From Bisporella sp. PMI_857 (lineage: Eukaryota; Ascomycota; Leotiomycetes; Helotiales; Helotiaceae): DNA of 64,000 nt. Under the pieces are notes generated by a model, which worked only from the letters and a program-made list of their open reading frames with translations, had not been told where the DNA came from and did no database searches. The DNA lies in NCBI GenBank assembly GCA_021307315.1, contig JAJSPD010000083.1, forward strand, positions 1 through 64,000. The letters are read 5' to 3'. The translations under genes and the position numbers were made by a program. Positions within the stretch are counted from its first letter, which is position 1. Each line of letters starts with the position of its first letter. Positions 11,517 through 20,966 of this stretch are shown here, piece by piece.

Positions 11517-12431
11517 ATGCTTCCGACTACCAGCCCCTATCAGGTTGCCAGTTTAGAGGATTATATTCGTTCCACTTTTCAATATGACACCACCAAGAGG
11601 ATCTTTGGGGGAGGACATGACCAAAAGCCTCGCCTCTGTCGTAATCGAATGAACAGGATTTTGCTCTACATTGGGTCTTTCAACCCACCTCACGTAGCTC
11701 ATCTCGCGCTGCTGAGCCATACATTCAACAACTGCGATCAGGATTTTAATCTTATCGCTGCTATTGTGTGCCTCCACGATGATGACTATATCGCTGCCAA
11801 AGTAAGTGACCAACGCGATCCTCTCGTCCTGACCAAGCGCCAAAGAGCCCAATTGTGGGAAGGCGGAATTGGACCAGAGAGCGACTGGTGTCATGTGTCC
11901 GACATGCCATTTCGGTACCTGAAGGATGAGCTCACGAAATCTGCCAAGAAGGGCGGTTTTCAACTAGAGTTTGTTACACTGGAGGGTCCCGATCATGTTC
12001 GGACGGATGGCCGCATACCTTCACATTGCCCCCATGCTATCACCAGCGATATCAGTCGGCCGCTAGATTTTATCATCTCGAAACCTACTGTCTTAAAAAC
12101 TCTAGGTCGTGGTAATTCTACACCATTATCTTTGCAAACGCTTTGTTTTCACGAGGGTTGGGAGAAGGTTCAGGTTGACGAGACCAGAGAAGTTTGGGTC
12201 TGCATTTGCAAGAATAAAACCAAGAGAACAGTTCGATTCGTCCCAGCACCTAAAGACTCACGTCTGGATCCAGAGATTAGCTCGACCAAGATTCGAGACA
12301 TCATTGCTTCTTGCCATAACAATGAGCTCGAAAGGAAGCTTCAAAATATCGCGCTCAGACCCGATCTTCTGGTCAGCTTTCTAGACGACTCTTATTGCCC
12401 AGATTTGATAGCAGCAAGCTCGAGCAAATAA
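11517..12431 (+). CDS. nicotinamide mononucleotide adenylyltransferase-like nucleotidyltransferase
   Basis: A single exon encodes 304 residues. The first nucleotidyltransferase motif is present as YIGSFNPPHVAHLALL near residues 50-65 (family consensus GxFxPxHxGH), and the second as EISSTKIRDII near residue 270 (consensus ISSTxIR). These two motifs bind the triphosphate of ATP in the cytidylyltransferase-like HIGH superfamily. The arrangement fits fungal NMNAT-like or Pof1-like proteins, which transfer AMP to NMN or related substrates in NAD metabolism. The second His of the HxGH motif is kept but the Gly is Ala (HVAH), which may weaken or alter activity. The substrate cannot be read from sequence. 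The protein is probably soluble; no signal peptide is seen. Confidence 0.8.
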   Translation: MLPTTSPYQVASLEDYIRSTFQYDTTKRIFGGGHDQKPRLCRNRMNRILLYIGSFNPPHVAHLALLSHTFNNCDQDFNLIAAIVCLHDDDYIAAKVSDQRDPLVLTKRQRAQLWEGGIGPESDWCHVSDMPFRYLKDELTKSAKKGGFQLEFVTLEGPDHVRTDGRIPSHCPHAITSDISRPLDFIISKPTVLKTLGRGNSTPLSLQTLCFHEGWEKVQVDETREVWVCICKNKTKRTVRFVPAPKDSRLDPEISSTKIRDIIASCHNNELERKLQNIALRPDLLVSFLDDSYCPDLIAASSSK

Positions 12432-13214
12432 ATATTTGTCGGTAATACCGATCTTCAAGACAACCAGTATGGGACTTTGGCGGAACTGTGATGTACTCCA
12501 TTTCATCAGCCTCGGTCATTACATCCTGCGCGAACTTACCAAAGCAAACTCATGGTCTTCTATCAACTTATTCATGGTTTAGGAAAGACCCTGCCAAAAA
12601 TTTGCGCAGTACAAGGCCGCCTTCTCCTGGTCTGCCATTGCGACTGTATTCGCCCGAGCTCCAGGATTTGCGTCAGACATCAAAACAACTAGTACTTAGG
12701 GCGTGAATAGCGACAAGTATAGGCGGCACCATGGAAAATTTGGTTGTAGACATGATGAATAAGGCAATTTGACGATAGCACGAATAAAACTGGTCTCGAT
12801 CCCTGGGAGATAGGTGTCTCAGATCACGATAGATAATCGCGTGTAACTATCAGGATATACAACTTTTGTGTCTCCGCATCTTATATTAGCTGTACCTGAA
12901 TTTTCTATATTAAGGGGCAAGTTCTTCTCCAAGATTTATACAAACATCTTGTCATACAACAGACCTCAAAATTTTGCGAAAGTGCAAGGAGCAAACCAAA
13001 AGGATATTTTGATCGTGATATCACGTGACAAAGGATTTGCAAAATCTTCCGAGCGGACCAGTCACTTTTCATCTCCTCCACTTCTTGCCAATCAACTTTG
13101 TTAGCTCACGATTCAAATTTTGAGTTAGGAAGCTTTCTAAAACATTCTCTAGGGCCGCTTGGCATGCTGCTTTCCTGACCATATCGCCGATTCCCCAACG
13201 CTAAAAAGTTCACG
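12432..13214. other. intergenic region
   Basis: Short frames at 12488-12706 and 12868-13104 have no motifs and no neighbouring exon that would extend them. The stretch before 13215 is the likely promoter of the zinc-finger gene. Confidence 0.4.
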
Positions 13215-13541
13215 ATGGCGGCCCAACCCACAGTCCACGGTATCGATATAACCTCACGAACGCAATGCATCCACTGGTACTCAGAGCTTGATATCATAGC
13301 CGTCCGACACAAATGTTGCGATAAATATTACGCGTGCATCAGCTGCCACGATGCACTCTCTAGCCATGAGCCCACGGTGTGGCCCAAAGTGGAGCGCGAT
13401 GCCAAAGCCGTGCTATGTGGCGGCTGTAAAGAAGAGTTGACAATCACCGAGTATCTGGGTTGTGGGAGTGTGTGCCCGAAATGCAATGCGAAGTTTAACC
13501 CGGGGTGTGAGAGGCACTATGGCTTGTACTTTGAGATGTAG
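13215..13541 (+). CDS. CHY-type zinc-finger protein (Hot13-like)
   Basis: A single exon encodes 108 residues, almost all of it one CHY zinc finger. The expected ligands are visible in order: CIHWYSELDIIAVRHKCC, then YYACISCHD, later LCGGCKEEL and CPKCNAKFNPGCERHYGLYF. The CHY finger binds several zinc ions. In yeast the single-domain member Hot13 works in the mitochondrial intermembrane space and helps the Mia40/Erv1 oxidative folding relay by removing zinc. The length fits that stand-alone type rather than the larger CHY-RING ubiquitin ligases (Pirh2 type). The family is clear; the mitochondrial role is by analogy. Confidence 0.88.
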   Translation: MAAQPTVHGIDITSRTQCIHWYSELDIIAVRHKCCDKYYACISCHDALSSHEPTVWPKVERDAKAVLCGGCKEELTITEYLGCGSVCPKCNAKFNPGCERHYGLYFEM

Positions 13542-15032
13542 GGTTAGAAATGTGAAGTGTCAAGGGGCCTTAGCACAGAAGGGCCTAGCTCTAGAGATTA
13601 TGTGCAAACTTCATACAACTAGGGTCAATCAGACAAAGACTTTGATACTATTTGTTGGAAAAGGAATAGTCAGTCTTCATAGAATATTTCTACCCTTATT
13701 TATCATATTTTTTTCTAAGCCGAAGACAAGTTGTGAAACGGCCAAGCCTATTGGCCAGATTTGGCTTAGTCGGTCTTGGCGTCAGGACCCCTATTTTCAT
13801 CGCTCTAGATAGTTGATTCTATTAGATCTACAATCAAATTCGTATGCCCTATTCTACAACCTATTCTGTGATAAGATCATCTATAATCTATCCGTTTGTC
13901 ACAAGTCGACTTCTGCCCAAGCGACTTCTGCCCAAGCCCACCTTTGCTACCTGAATTGAAGGATACTCAAAGCAAATTCTCTCCCCTTTTCAAGATAATA
14001 AATTTCTCAATTTCAGTTCGGCTGCCTCGAAGCCTGGTGGAGATCTACTGGCACAGAATATTAAGCTATAGCAGTACCAGCCAATAGTGTGGAAGCATGA
14101 GCGGCTCTTTTAAAGTTACTTTATTCTTTGACTTGATATGCCGTATTGAACACCTATCAAATGTGCATCTTCTTGCAACCCATGATGTAGATCTTCTCTT
14201 GTATACTAAAATTATTTATACAGTCTTATGCCTCAACAACGGAGTGATATTTCCTCGCCCGCGACAACCCCTAATTCCCGATCCAGCCGCTAGACCCGCA
14301 AAATTTCCCGGTCTAACATTCGCTTCGACCACTTTGTCCTAAACAATCTAGCACCCCACTTTGCTCCCCTGAGGCGATGTTAGCTTCGAGGAAGTCAAAT
14401 TAGAAAGGGGAGATGCGGCTGAGAGATGTTCATCTAGGTCGCCGGATCTAGAGCAAGACTAGGGAAAGCGACTTTCTGGCGTCTACGACAATGCAGCGGT
14501 GGGACTTGGCGAGGTTAAAATGAGCTTGGACAGCTCATTCATAGCGCACCAAAGCTGATGATTTGGACTTAAAATCTAGGCTGGGCAGCCTCCCAGGGAC
14601 TAAGCAATTTAAGGTTAACATAGGCGGAAGAATACGACTGCGTTGGGGGAAGAGGCCGCCGTGACGGCGCAGTCCTGAATCACGGGAGGCGGTGTTGGGA
14701 TATATCCCCATAATTTGCTAGAAGGAGATTTGGACAAGGCGCACCGTTTCTGTGGGCTTAAGGAGTCATCTGCTTTCAGATAGGTGGCTTTATAGAGAGA
14801 GAAAAAAGCGCCATGCGGTCTGCCAGATTATTCTTTTGTGGAGATGAAGGCTTCATTGAGAGAAAAAATGATTCAGCTACCAAGGGCAGCAGCTTGGCCA
14901 TGGACAGTATAAAAAGTTGTATACAGGACGAAGTTTCCCATCTTCATTACAGTTTTCAGTTCAACAACAGAAGGCAGTCATTGCTTAAGAAAACACTCAT
15001 TTCTGAACAATATTCATACACCCATAGTCAAA
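13542..15032. other. intergenic region, promoter side of the Cys-rich GPI-type gene
   Basis: No supported gene. A short direct duplication of CGACTTCTGCCCAAG lies near 13905-13938. The end of the region holds a TATA box (listed separately) and a CA-rich leader just before 15033. Confidence 0.4.
14908..14915 (+). promoter_or_regulatory. TATA box of the 15033 gene
   Basis: TATAAAAA lies 118 bp before the ATG at 15033, leaving room for a leader of roughly 80-90 bases. Confidence 0.5.
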
Positions 15033-15692
15033 ATGTATAGGCAACTCCTTCTCACAATGCTCATGGTTCCTCTTGCAGTCCAGGCAGCAGAAGCCTCACC
15101 AAGGCTTCAATTTGGCGATACCTCCCTCAATGTCTTCCGACGCGCAAACTTCTGTGACAGCGATGAGAAAGTCTGCGAGGAGAGCTGCATGCCCATCGGC
15201 GCTGTCTGCTGCAACGACAACTCCTCCACATACTGCCGTGCCGGAAACAGGTGTGTAACAGACGGTTGTTGTCCTATCGGCGAAACATGCTCAGGAGGCG
15301 GCGGAACCATAACACACTACGACTTCGACGAGCCCAGCACCACATTCTCCTCATCTCCTACCCGCACAAGCACGTCGGATGACAGCACCATTACTTCAGA
15401 CTCCACGGATTCTGATAGCAGCGGTTCTGGATCAAGCTTAGATTCTTCAAGCTCCGATGACGAGAATGACGATGGCGCAAGCAGCATCAGCACTACTAGA
15501 GCTAGAACAACGCAGACCACAGCTAGGGCGACGACTACTGAGGCGCAGGACAGTGACCAGACCACTGCCTCAAGGACTGCGACCGCCGCGATTGTTACGG
15601 TAATACCAAATGGTGCTTTTGGGCCACAAGCTGTGGATGGAAACTCGCTCATGGGAGGTTTGGTCCTTGCGATAGCCGCTTTGGCTGTCTAA
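15033..15692 (+). CDS. secreted cysteine-rich protein with Ser/Thr stalk and probable GPI anchor
   Basis: A single exon encodes 219 residues. It begins with a signal peptide (MYRQLLLTMLMVPLAVQA). Residues about 40-90 form a compact cysteine-rich module with eleven Cys (FCDSDEKVCEESCMPIGAVC, then CRAGNRCVTDGCCPIGETCS). A long Ser/Thr/Asp stalk follows, and the C-terminus is hydrophobic after a small-residue site (NSLMGGLVLAIAALAV), as in GPI-anchored wall proteins. Such short Cys-rich modules are common in ascomycete surface proteins; binding partner and role are unknown. A TATA box and short leader support expression from this start. Confidence 0.82.
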   Translation: MYRQLLLTMLMVPLAVQAAEASPRLQFGDTSLNVFRRANFCDSDEKVCEESCMPIGAVCCNDNSSTYCRAGNRCVTDGCCPIGETCSGGGGTITHYDFDEPSTTFSSSPTRTSTSDDSTITSDSTDSDSSGSGSSLDSSSSDDENDDGASSISTTRARTTQTTARATTTEAQDSDQTTASRTATAAIVTVIPNGAFGPQAVDGNSLMGGLVLAIAALAV

Positions 15693-16458
15693 GGAAACAA
15701 GTAGTTGGAAGCCCCTAAGATAAATTTTAATATAGATGGAGGATGATAATAGGTGTTATGCAGCTTGAAGCTTCAGTTCGTTGTATATTATTTAGAAAGT
15801 AGCGGTAGAGACAGATATCTCACTGTTTATATAATTGGAAGAAATAGCCCTGCCTTCTTTTATATTTCTGTCGCAACATGTCAAGCGCATCGTGGAACAA
15901 CACAAAGGAAATAATTGAAATGTATGGTGCCTAGATCCTTTGCTCTTTTCAAGGTGCATTGTTGGGATTTATTTCTAGCATCACTAAATGTCATAAACAT
16001 CAAATCAGAGTAGTGGTAAGCCTCACGATGATCCACGATGGAGCAATGGCTGACTTTCAGTTAAACTCGAAAACTTGCGCTAGGTCAGCCCTGCCAACAT
16101 CCCTAAGTCACCAAGTTGTCGATCCAGAAGCTTTTTGAGATCCGACGTAGGATAGTATCATGACCAAGCCAAGTTCTCAGGGGATGGAACAGGAAGAGCC
16201 AAGGCATGTCTGAGGACAAAGATATGACTCCAAAATATGAAAGGAAAGCTAGATAATAACTAAAATGACAGCCCAAGGCTGCATCGGACACCAAGGCTCC
16301 GGCCTATCTGTCACCTTCGTTCAAGTCATATGGGCACCCACAAATACGTAAGTCACATTGCGCTAAAGAACAGCCTAATTTGTACACCAACCTGCGCAAA
16401 CATGTGCAAAGATGCGCGATTGTTGGAGGTTTTGGGGGGGGGGGGGTTGTTCGTTTCT
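15693..16458. other. 3' flanks of two convergent genes
   Basis: No gene seen. A run of 13 G lies just beyond this stretch at 16434-16446. Frames at 16103-16543 on the minus strand are shadows without motifs. Confidence 0.4.
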
Positions 16459-18798
16459 TTATTTGTCGATACGTAGGACCAAAACACCAATTTCGAGGCC
16501 CTTCAATCCCGATGTAGTGAGCGTATTGTCTTTCACAGTCCAACCTACTATGCAGAAATTAGTTAGCGTGTGTGGGTTACGGCGAAAGGTTGGTTTGATA
16601 ACAGAGCATACAGAAAGGGTTGCATAGTAACATGGGGTTCTGAAAGAACGGTAGATATGCTTATACAAACACTCAACTGGCAGACTTCCCGGTCAGGATC
16701 GTGACAAGAATGCTGAAAAACTACTCACTTTCACTGCCATACAGAACTTTATCCACACTCAACGCTCTCTTTGGTAGTGTGATTTTAATAATGCCGGAAA
16801 CATTTTCGTAAGACAAACTAGCGATGCCAATCATCATCTTATCCCCTAATATCCAGGCACTGGCATCGATATCGGCACCTAGGACTTTGAGGCCTTTAAT
16901 CGCGTTGCTCCCGAATACGAAGTCTATACCAGGTGAAGTCTGAAATATCTTGCCTAATTTCCCGCTTCCGATGTTGACATCATTGGTGCTAGGGTAAATC
17001 CAGTATGTGATGCCTTTCACATTATGGTTAATAGAGAGCATCATCATGTTCAATACTTCTATTGTAGTAGGAATCCTGGGCCAATAGCTCTGCTCACCGA
17101 ATACTTGGACTGCGAATTGTCAGATTCGGCATTTAGCGGAGAGAAAGGTCCATAAAGTTGGAGGGGGTAAGATATTTGCATTGAAATCGGAGAGCTGGAA
17201 GAATAACTTACGAACAGACCAAGTAGGCTTGAAACTTTGTCCTTCAAGATTGGCTTGGTAAGTCTGGATATCATCCAGTCGACTGGACACATCTGCCAAC
17301 TCTCCAACACAATTATCACATCCGCAATCGCCATATGTGGTGTTACATGCCGTATTCCACTGCAAGAAGCTCGAGATTAGTCGTGAACAAGGAGCTGCTA
17401 TACCTCAAGAGGTGTAGCCTTAGCAGCACTTACTGGTATTGACCATGTCGCATTGATAGCCACAGGATAGGCATCTTCAAAAATAATATCTCCACCAGAA
17501 GCATAATCTTTGTAGTAGAAGTTCTGACAGTTCAAAACTAACGAGACCGGATGGTATGGATCCAACTCTTTCAATTGATCATAGGCAATCTTCGTCGAAT
17601 TGAGCGGATATACCCACCCATCCGGCTCATCAGCTGTGTACCACATTAATAAAGTTGTTCGATTTTTCCACATCTCAACTTGATCACGTATCCGCGTTGC
17701 ATTCTGGAATGCGAATCTCAAGTCATACACGTTGAAAAGATTCAGCTCATCCATGTGGTCCCAGTAAATTCTTATATCATCCATTGGATAAGCTTGATCA
17801 GGCCGACCGCCATCTGGAACGATATTGATATTGTTGAAGCCTTCCTCAGCATATCTGTCTAGGTTTGTGAATGAAATGTTTGATGACATAACATGATTCC
17901 CGTCCCCATAGCCGCCATTCGGAAAGAGCGGATACCATCCAGTCCATGCATTGTGAGCATTCTGGACATAAAGACCGCCATAGAGATTGTCTATTTTTAC
18001 GGCACTCCCGTAACTACGGGATGGAAGAACATAGAGTTGGGTTGACGCAGTATAAATCTGACTTGAATTCCGAAGAGTGCCTCGCAAGGAAATTTGATAT
18101 GGTTTATACCGTGGTAGCAAAGCTGACAATGAAAAGTCAACCAGCCTTTCAGTTGCTCCAATTCGAACCGAGCTAGAGACAAGTTCTTTGCCTTCGCTGA
18201 CGACTTGTACCAGCAAAGAAGGCGAGTTTAAGTCTGAATCACTTAAAGTGGCGCTCAAGTCATAGCCAAATGGCTGACCAAAAATATGCGACAATGTTGC
18301 ATTGATGATGAACGATCCTGTCTTATCGCTCTCAAGATATATTGAGTATCGAGGCTGAAGTGTCACATACAGCAGTTGATCCGCTTGTGGCGTGGGATAT
18401 TCAAACTGCCCTCCCGGATCGACTGCCCGGTCGCTTCGCAATGTCAGCATCAGAGTCGCTTTTCTTAAGAGCATCTCGTTCGCACGAAATCATCTGCGGC
18501 TTGACATCTCCCCCAAACCCAATCCATAATCCGAGTAGCACTGGCCACCACTTTCGAATTTGGGGAACAAATCAACCAGCAAAAGCCAAATCCTCTCTCT
18601 TCTTGAATCGTGTCGTTCCAGGAGATTTTGAACCGCAACCCATCCCAAGCCTCCTGTTAACATGAATGGCAAGCTCACCTACCTACTCATATATGGCTTC
18701 CCACACCATACTGGCACGTCCGGAGGCGCATTGAAAGCAAGGGCATTCTGAAGTCCAAAATACGAGATGAGGGCCATTGTTCCCCAATTTCCCCTCAT
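16459..18798 (-). CDS. secreted glycoside hydrolase-like (TIM-barrel) protein
   Basis: Five exons close in phase: 18798-18683, 18433-17404, 17359-17212, 17109-16729 and 16544-16459, about 586 residues. The start gives a signal peptide (MRGNWGTMALISYFGLQNAL AF). The first intron (249 bp) is long; it was chosen because it joins CGKPYMSS to DRAVDPGGQF, a natural continuation. The N-terminal third is beta-rich, the middle looks like a barrel with LYGGLYVQNAHNAWTGWYPL, and WYTADEPDGW carries a likely acidic catalytic pair. A Cys-rich loop (CNTTYGDCGCDNC) follows, then KGITYWIYPS and a beta-sandwich end (GLKGLEIGVLVL). It resembles unnamed ascomycete proteins annotated only as glycoside hydrolase superfamily. 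Substrate unknown; action outside the cell is likely. Confidence 0.8.
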
Positions 18799-20236
18799 TT
18801 TGAAGTACGCGCCAAATGGATAGACCTGTATTGGAGAGTGAGTCTGATACGAGTCATAATGGAAGAAGTCTTGAACATGAGGAAGATGGAATATATATTG
18901 AACGAGTTCATTCTTATCTCCTTCCGTTTGTGGTTGAAATAAAGTGCAGAGAAAGATCGTCGGTCACGTGTATTATATGGAGAAAAAAATGGGGTATGGT
19001 GCATCAATTCTAAAGTAAAACCCGTCACTGTACCATTGCTATTGAAACAAACTAAAACATTTTTGCACCACTGAATTTATGCACAGGTTAAGTTCAGTGT
19101 AAGTTTACTAGAGCATTGTTTTACACGCAGTACCATTAAGAGACAATTTGACACAGGCACTGATTCAAGACAAAAAAGACAAGAAGAATGACACAACTCC
19201 CACGCTTAGTACGGTAATGGATAGGTCATAGATTTATAATAGTTTCCTTAAATCATTAATAAATCTTGGAAGACAAACAAAATGTTGCATTACTCAAGTT
19301 GTCATATAAGTTGGAGCGTATATCCTATATGAATGGCGCATCCCAAGAGCTAGTGGCGCGGGGTTCAGAGAATTAAAGACCAATTTTTTTTTGGCAGTTA
19401 TAGGGCTACCGCAACAGTGTTGCTGGACCGAAATCGAATGAATAACTGATTCATTTCGTCCTGTAGCTGTTCTAAGCTTATCGTGCAAGGTCGGAGAAGC
19501 CGGAAAGCGAAATCTGGCATCTTGGACCGTGCATACGGCAGTGCCTGAGAGTATTAATATAGGCTGATAGGGTCCGCACCTGCCATTGCAGAAGTCATGT
19601 CCCGTGAAAGGCCAATTCTGGTCAGATGAAGACTACAATGATCCTTTCAGCTCATATGCCGTATGCCTTATCCAAGATTGTTACCGTGGCTTATGCCCCA
19701 GATTTGGGCGGGGTTGATGAGTGCTCAAAATAAGGTTCGACGGCATCAACGGCCCCTGATGGAACAACCCGAGCCGAGGATGAAAACTTGCTAAAGTTTT
19801 TGAAAAGAACATGAACCCATCGCAAATATTAAATTTGAGGTACCTTACCGTAGCATGGTTTACGGGTACTTTATTCGGAAGGTTAGATGCCTGTTCAGGA
19901 CATCACAGCTTCGTATAACAAGGATTAGAAAGTTTAATCGGTGGCAGGGCCAGGCACCTCAAGTCCATAACTGCACGTAACAAGTTGACAAGGGTGCAGG
20001 ATAAATGAAGTTGGACAATGCAGTGCTACAAAGTTCACCGAAATGGTCAACCGAATCTCCGCTGAGATCTTCGAGAGCTAGAATTTGTGATGTAGAGCAG
20101 CTCCTCCTGCCAACCAAGGCATCTTGGTCCGGCCAAGGATCGCCAATTGACAGCAACGCAAGAATCCTTGATGCTGCTTCTGCTAAATCATCTTTCCAAG
20201 GGTCGCATTTTTTTTATTTTTCCTTTATCCTCAGGG
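18799..20236. other. long intergenic region between divergent genes
   Basis: About 1.4 kb without any supported gene. Frames at 18795-19028, 19294-19488 and 19959-20156 lack motifs. It should hold the promoters of the glycosidase-like gene (minus) and the eight-cysteine peptide gene (plus). Confidence 0.4.
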
Positions 20237-20243
20237 TATATAA
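20237..20243 (+). promoter_or_regulatory. TATA box of the eight-cysteine peptide gene
   Basis: TATATAA lies 114 bp before the ATG at 20351, followed by a pyrimidine-rich stretch (TTCCTGCCTTCTTCTTCC) typical of fungal transcription starts. Confidence 0.5.
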
Positions 20244-20350
20244 TTCATAGAAGGTCCCGTTTTCCTGCCTTCTTCTTCCTCGATCTAAACAAGTTCATAC
20301 TTGGCATCACACTTTCTCCAGACTGCCATTCAGACAACTTATAAGCCATC

Positions 20351-20676
20351 ATGCGTGCAGTTCTCGCCACAATTCTTCTCGCCATCGGCGCTCAAGCCGT
20401 GCCTGCTACGTTGAGCCTTGTTCCACGAGCGGAATGCCCAGCGCTCACATTCCAAGTCTCTAACCAGCCATGGGTATGCTGCATCTACAGTTACACATAT
20501 GTAAGTTTTCCAACATGGTGGGTGGAGCGTTGTTAGATAGGCGGTTCTGATCCTGAGATTCACAGAGCGATTGCTGCAACCTGGAGACCCCGCCAGCCAA
20601 TGCAGATACATCGTACTTCCGCAGCTGCACGCAATGGGTAGCGGATGGCGGCTACTGTGCGACTTATAAGTGTTAA
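20351..20676 (+). CDS. small secreted cysteine-rich protein (86 aa, eight Cys in the mature part)
   Basis: Two exons, 20351-20500 and 20566-20676, join in phase 0 across a 65-bp intron (GTAAGT..CACAG). The product has a clear signal peptide (MRAVLATILLAIGAQAVPA) and a mature part of about 65 residues with eight cysteines arranged C, CC, CC, C, C, C (for example WVCCIYSYTY, SDCCNLE, SCTQW, GYCATYKC at the end). The C-terminal residue is a Cys. The order differs from hydrophobins (C, CC, C, C, CC, C). Size, secretion and Cys content are those of fungal effectors or antimicrobial peptides; no family is recognised. A good TATA box lies upstream, so the gene is probably expressed. Confidence 0.75.
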
Positions 20677-20966
20677 GAGGCGCTCATGCGTAGCATCACC
20701 TAGTCTAGGCCGCCAGCGACCTAGCGTTGAAAACAAATCTCTTCACGAAGTACTACATGATTTCTAATGCTCTTGTGGTTTTGGACTCACATGGTGCCGG
20801 TAATACGGAAGAAGAAAATCATTCAAAGTCAGCGTCACGAATGTCCATGGTTAGGGACTTTATTCTCCAAATCGAGCCTATGTATTAGCTTGTCAGTGCA
20901 TAGTATAGCGCACTCTGTTTATGTACAAATTCATCATTACAACCCACAAGTAACTAGACCGCAATT

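Noticed and set aside
18490..18678. 62-codon minus frame inside the first intron of the glycosidase-like gene
   Set aside because: Including it leads to a stop and does not join to DPGGQF; skipping it joins CGKPYMSS to DRAVDPGGQF in phase.
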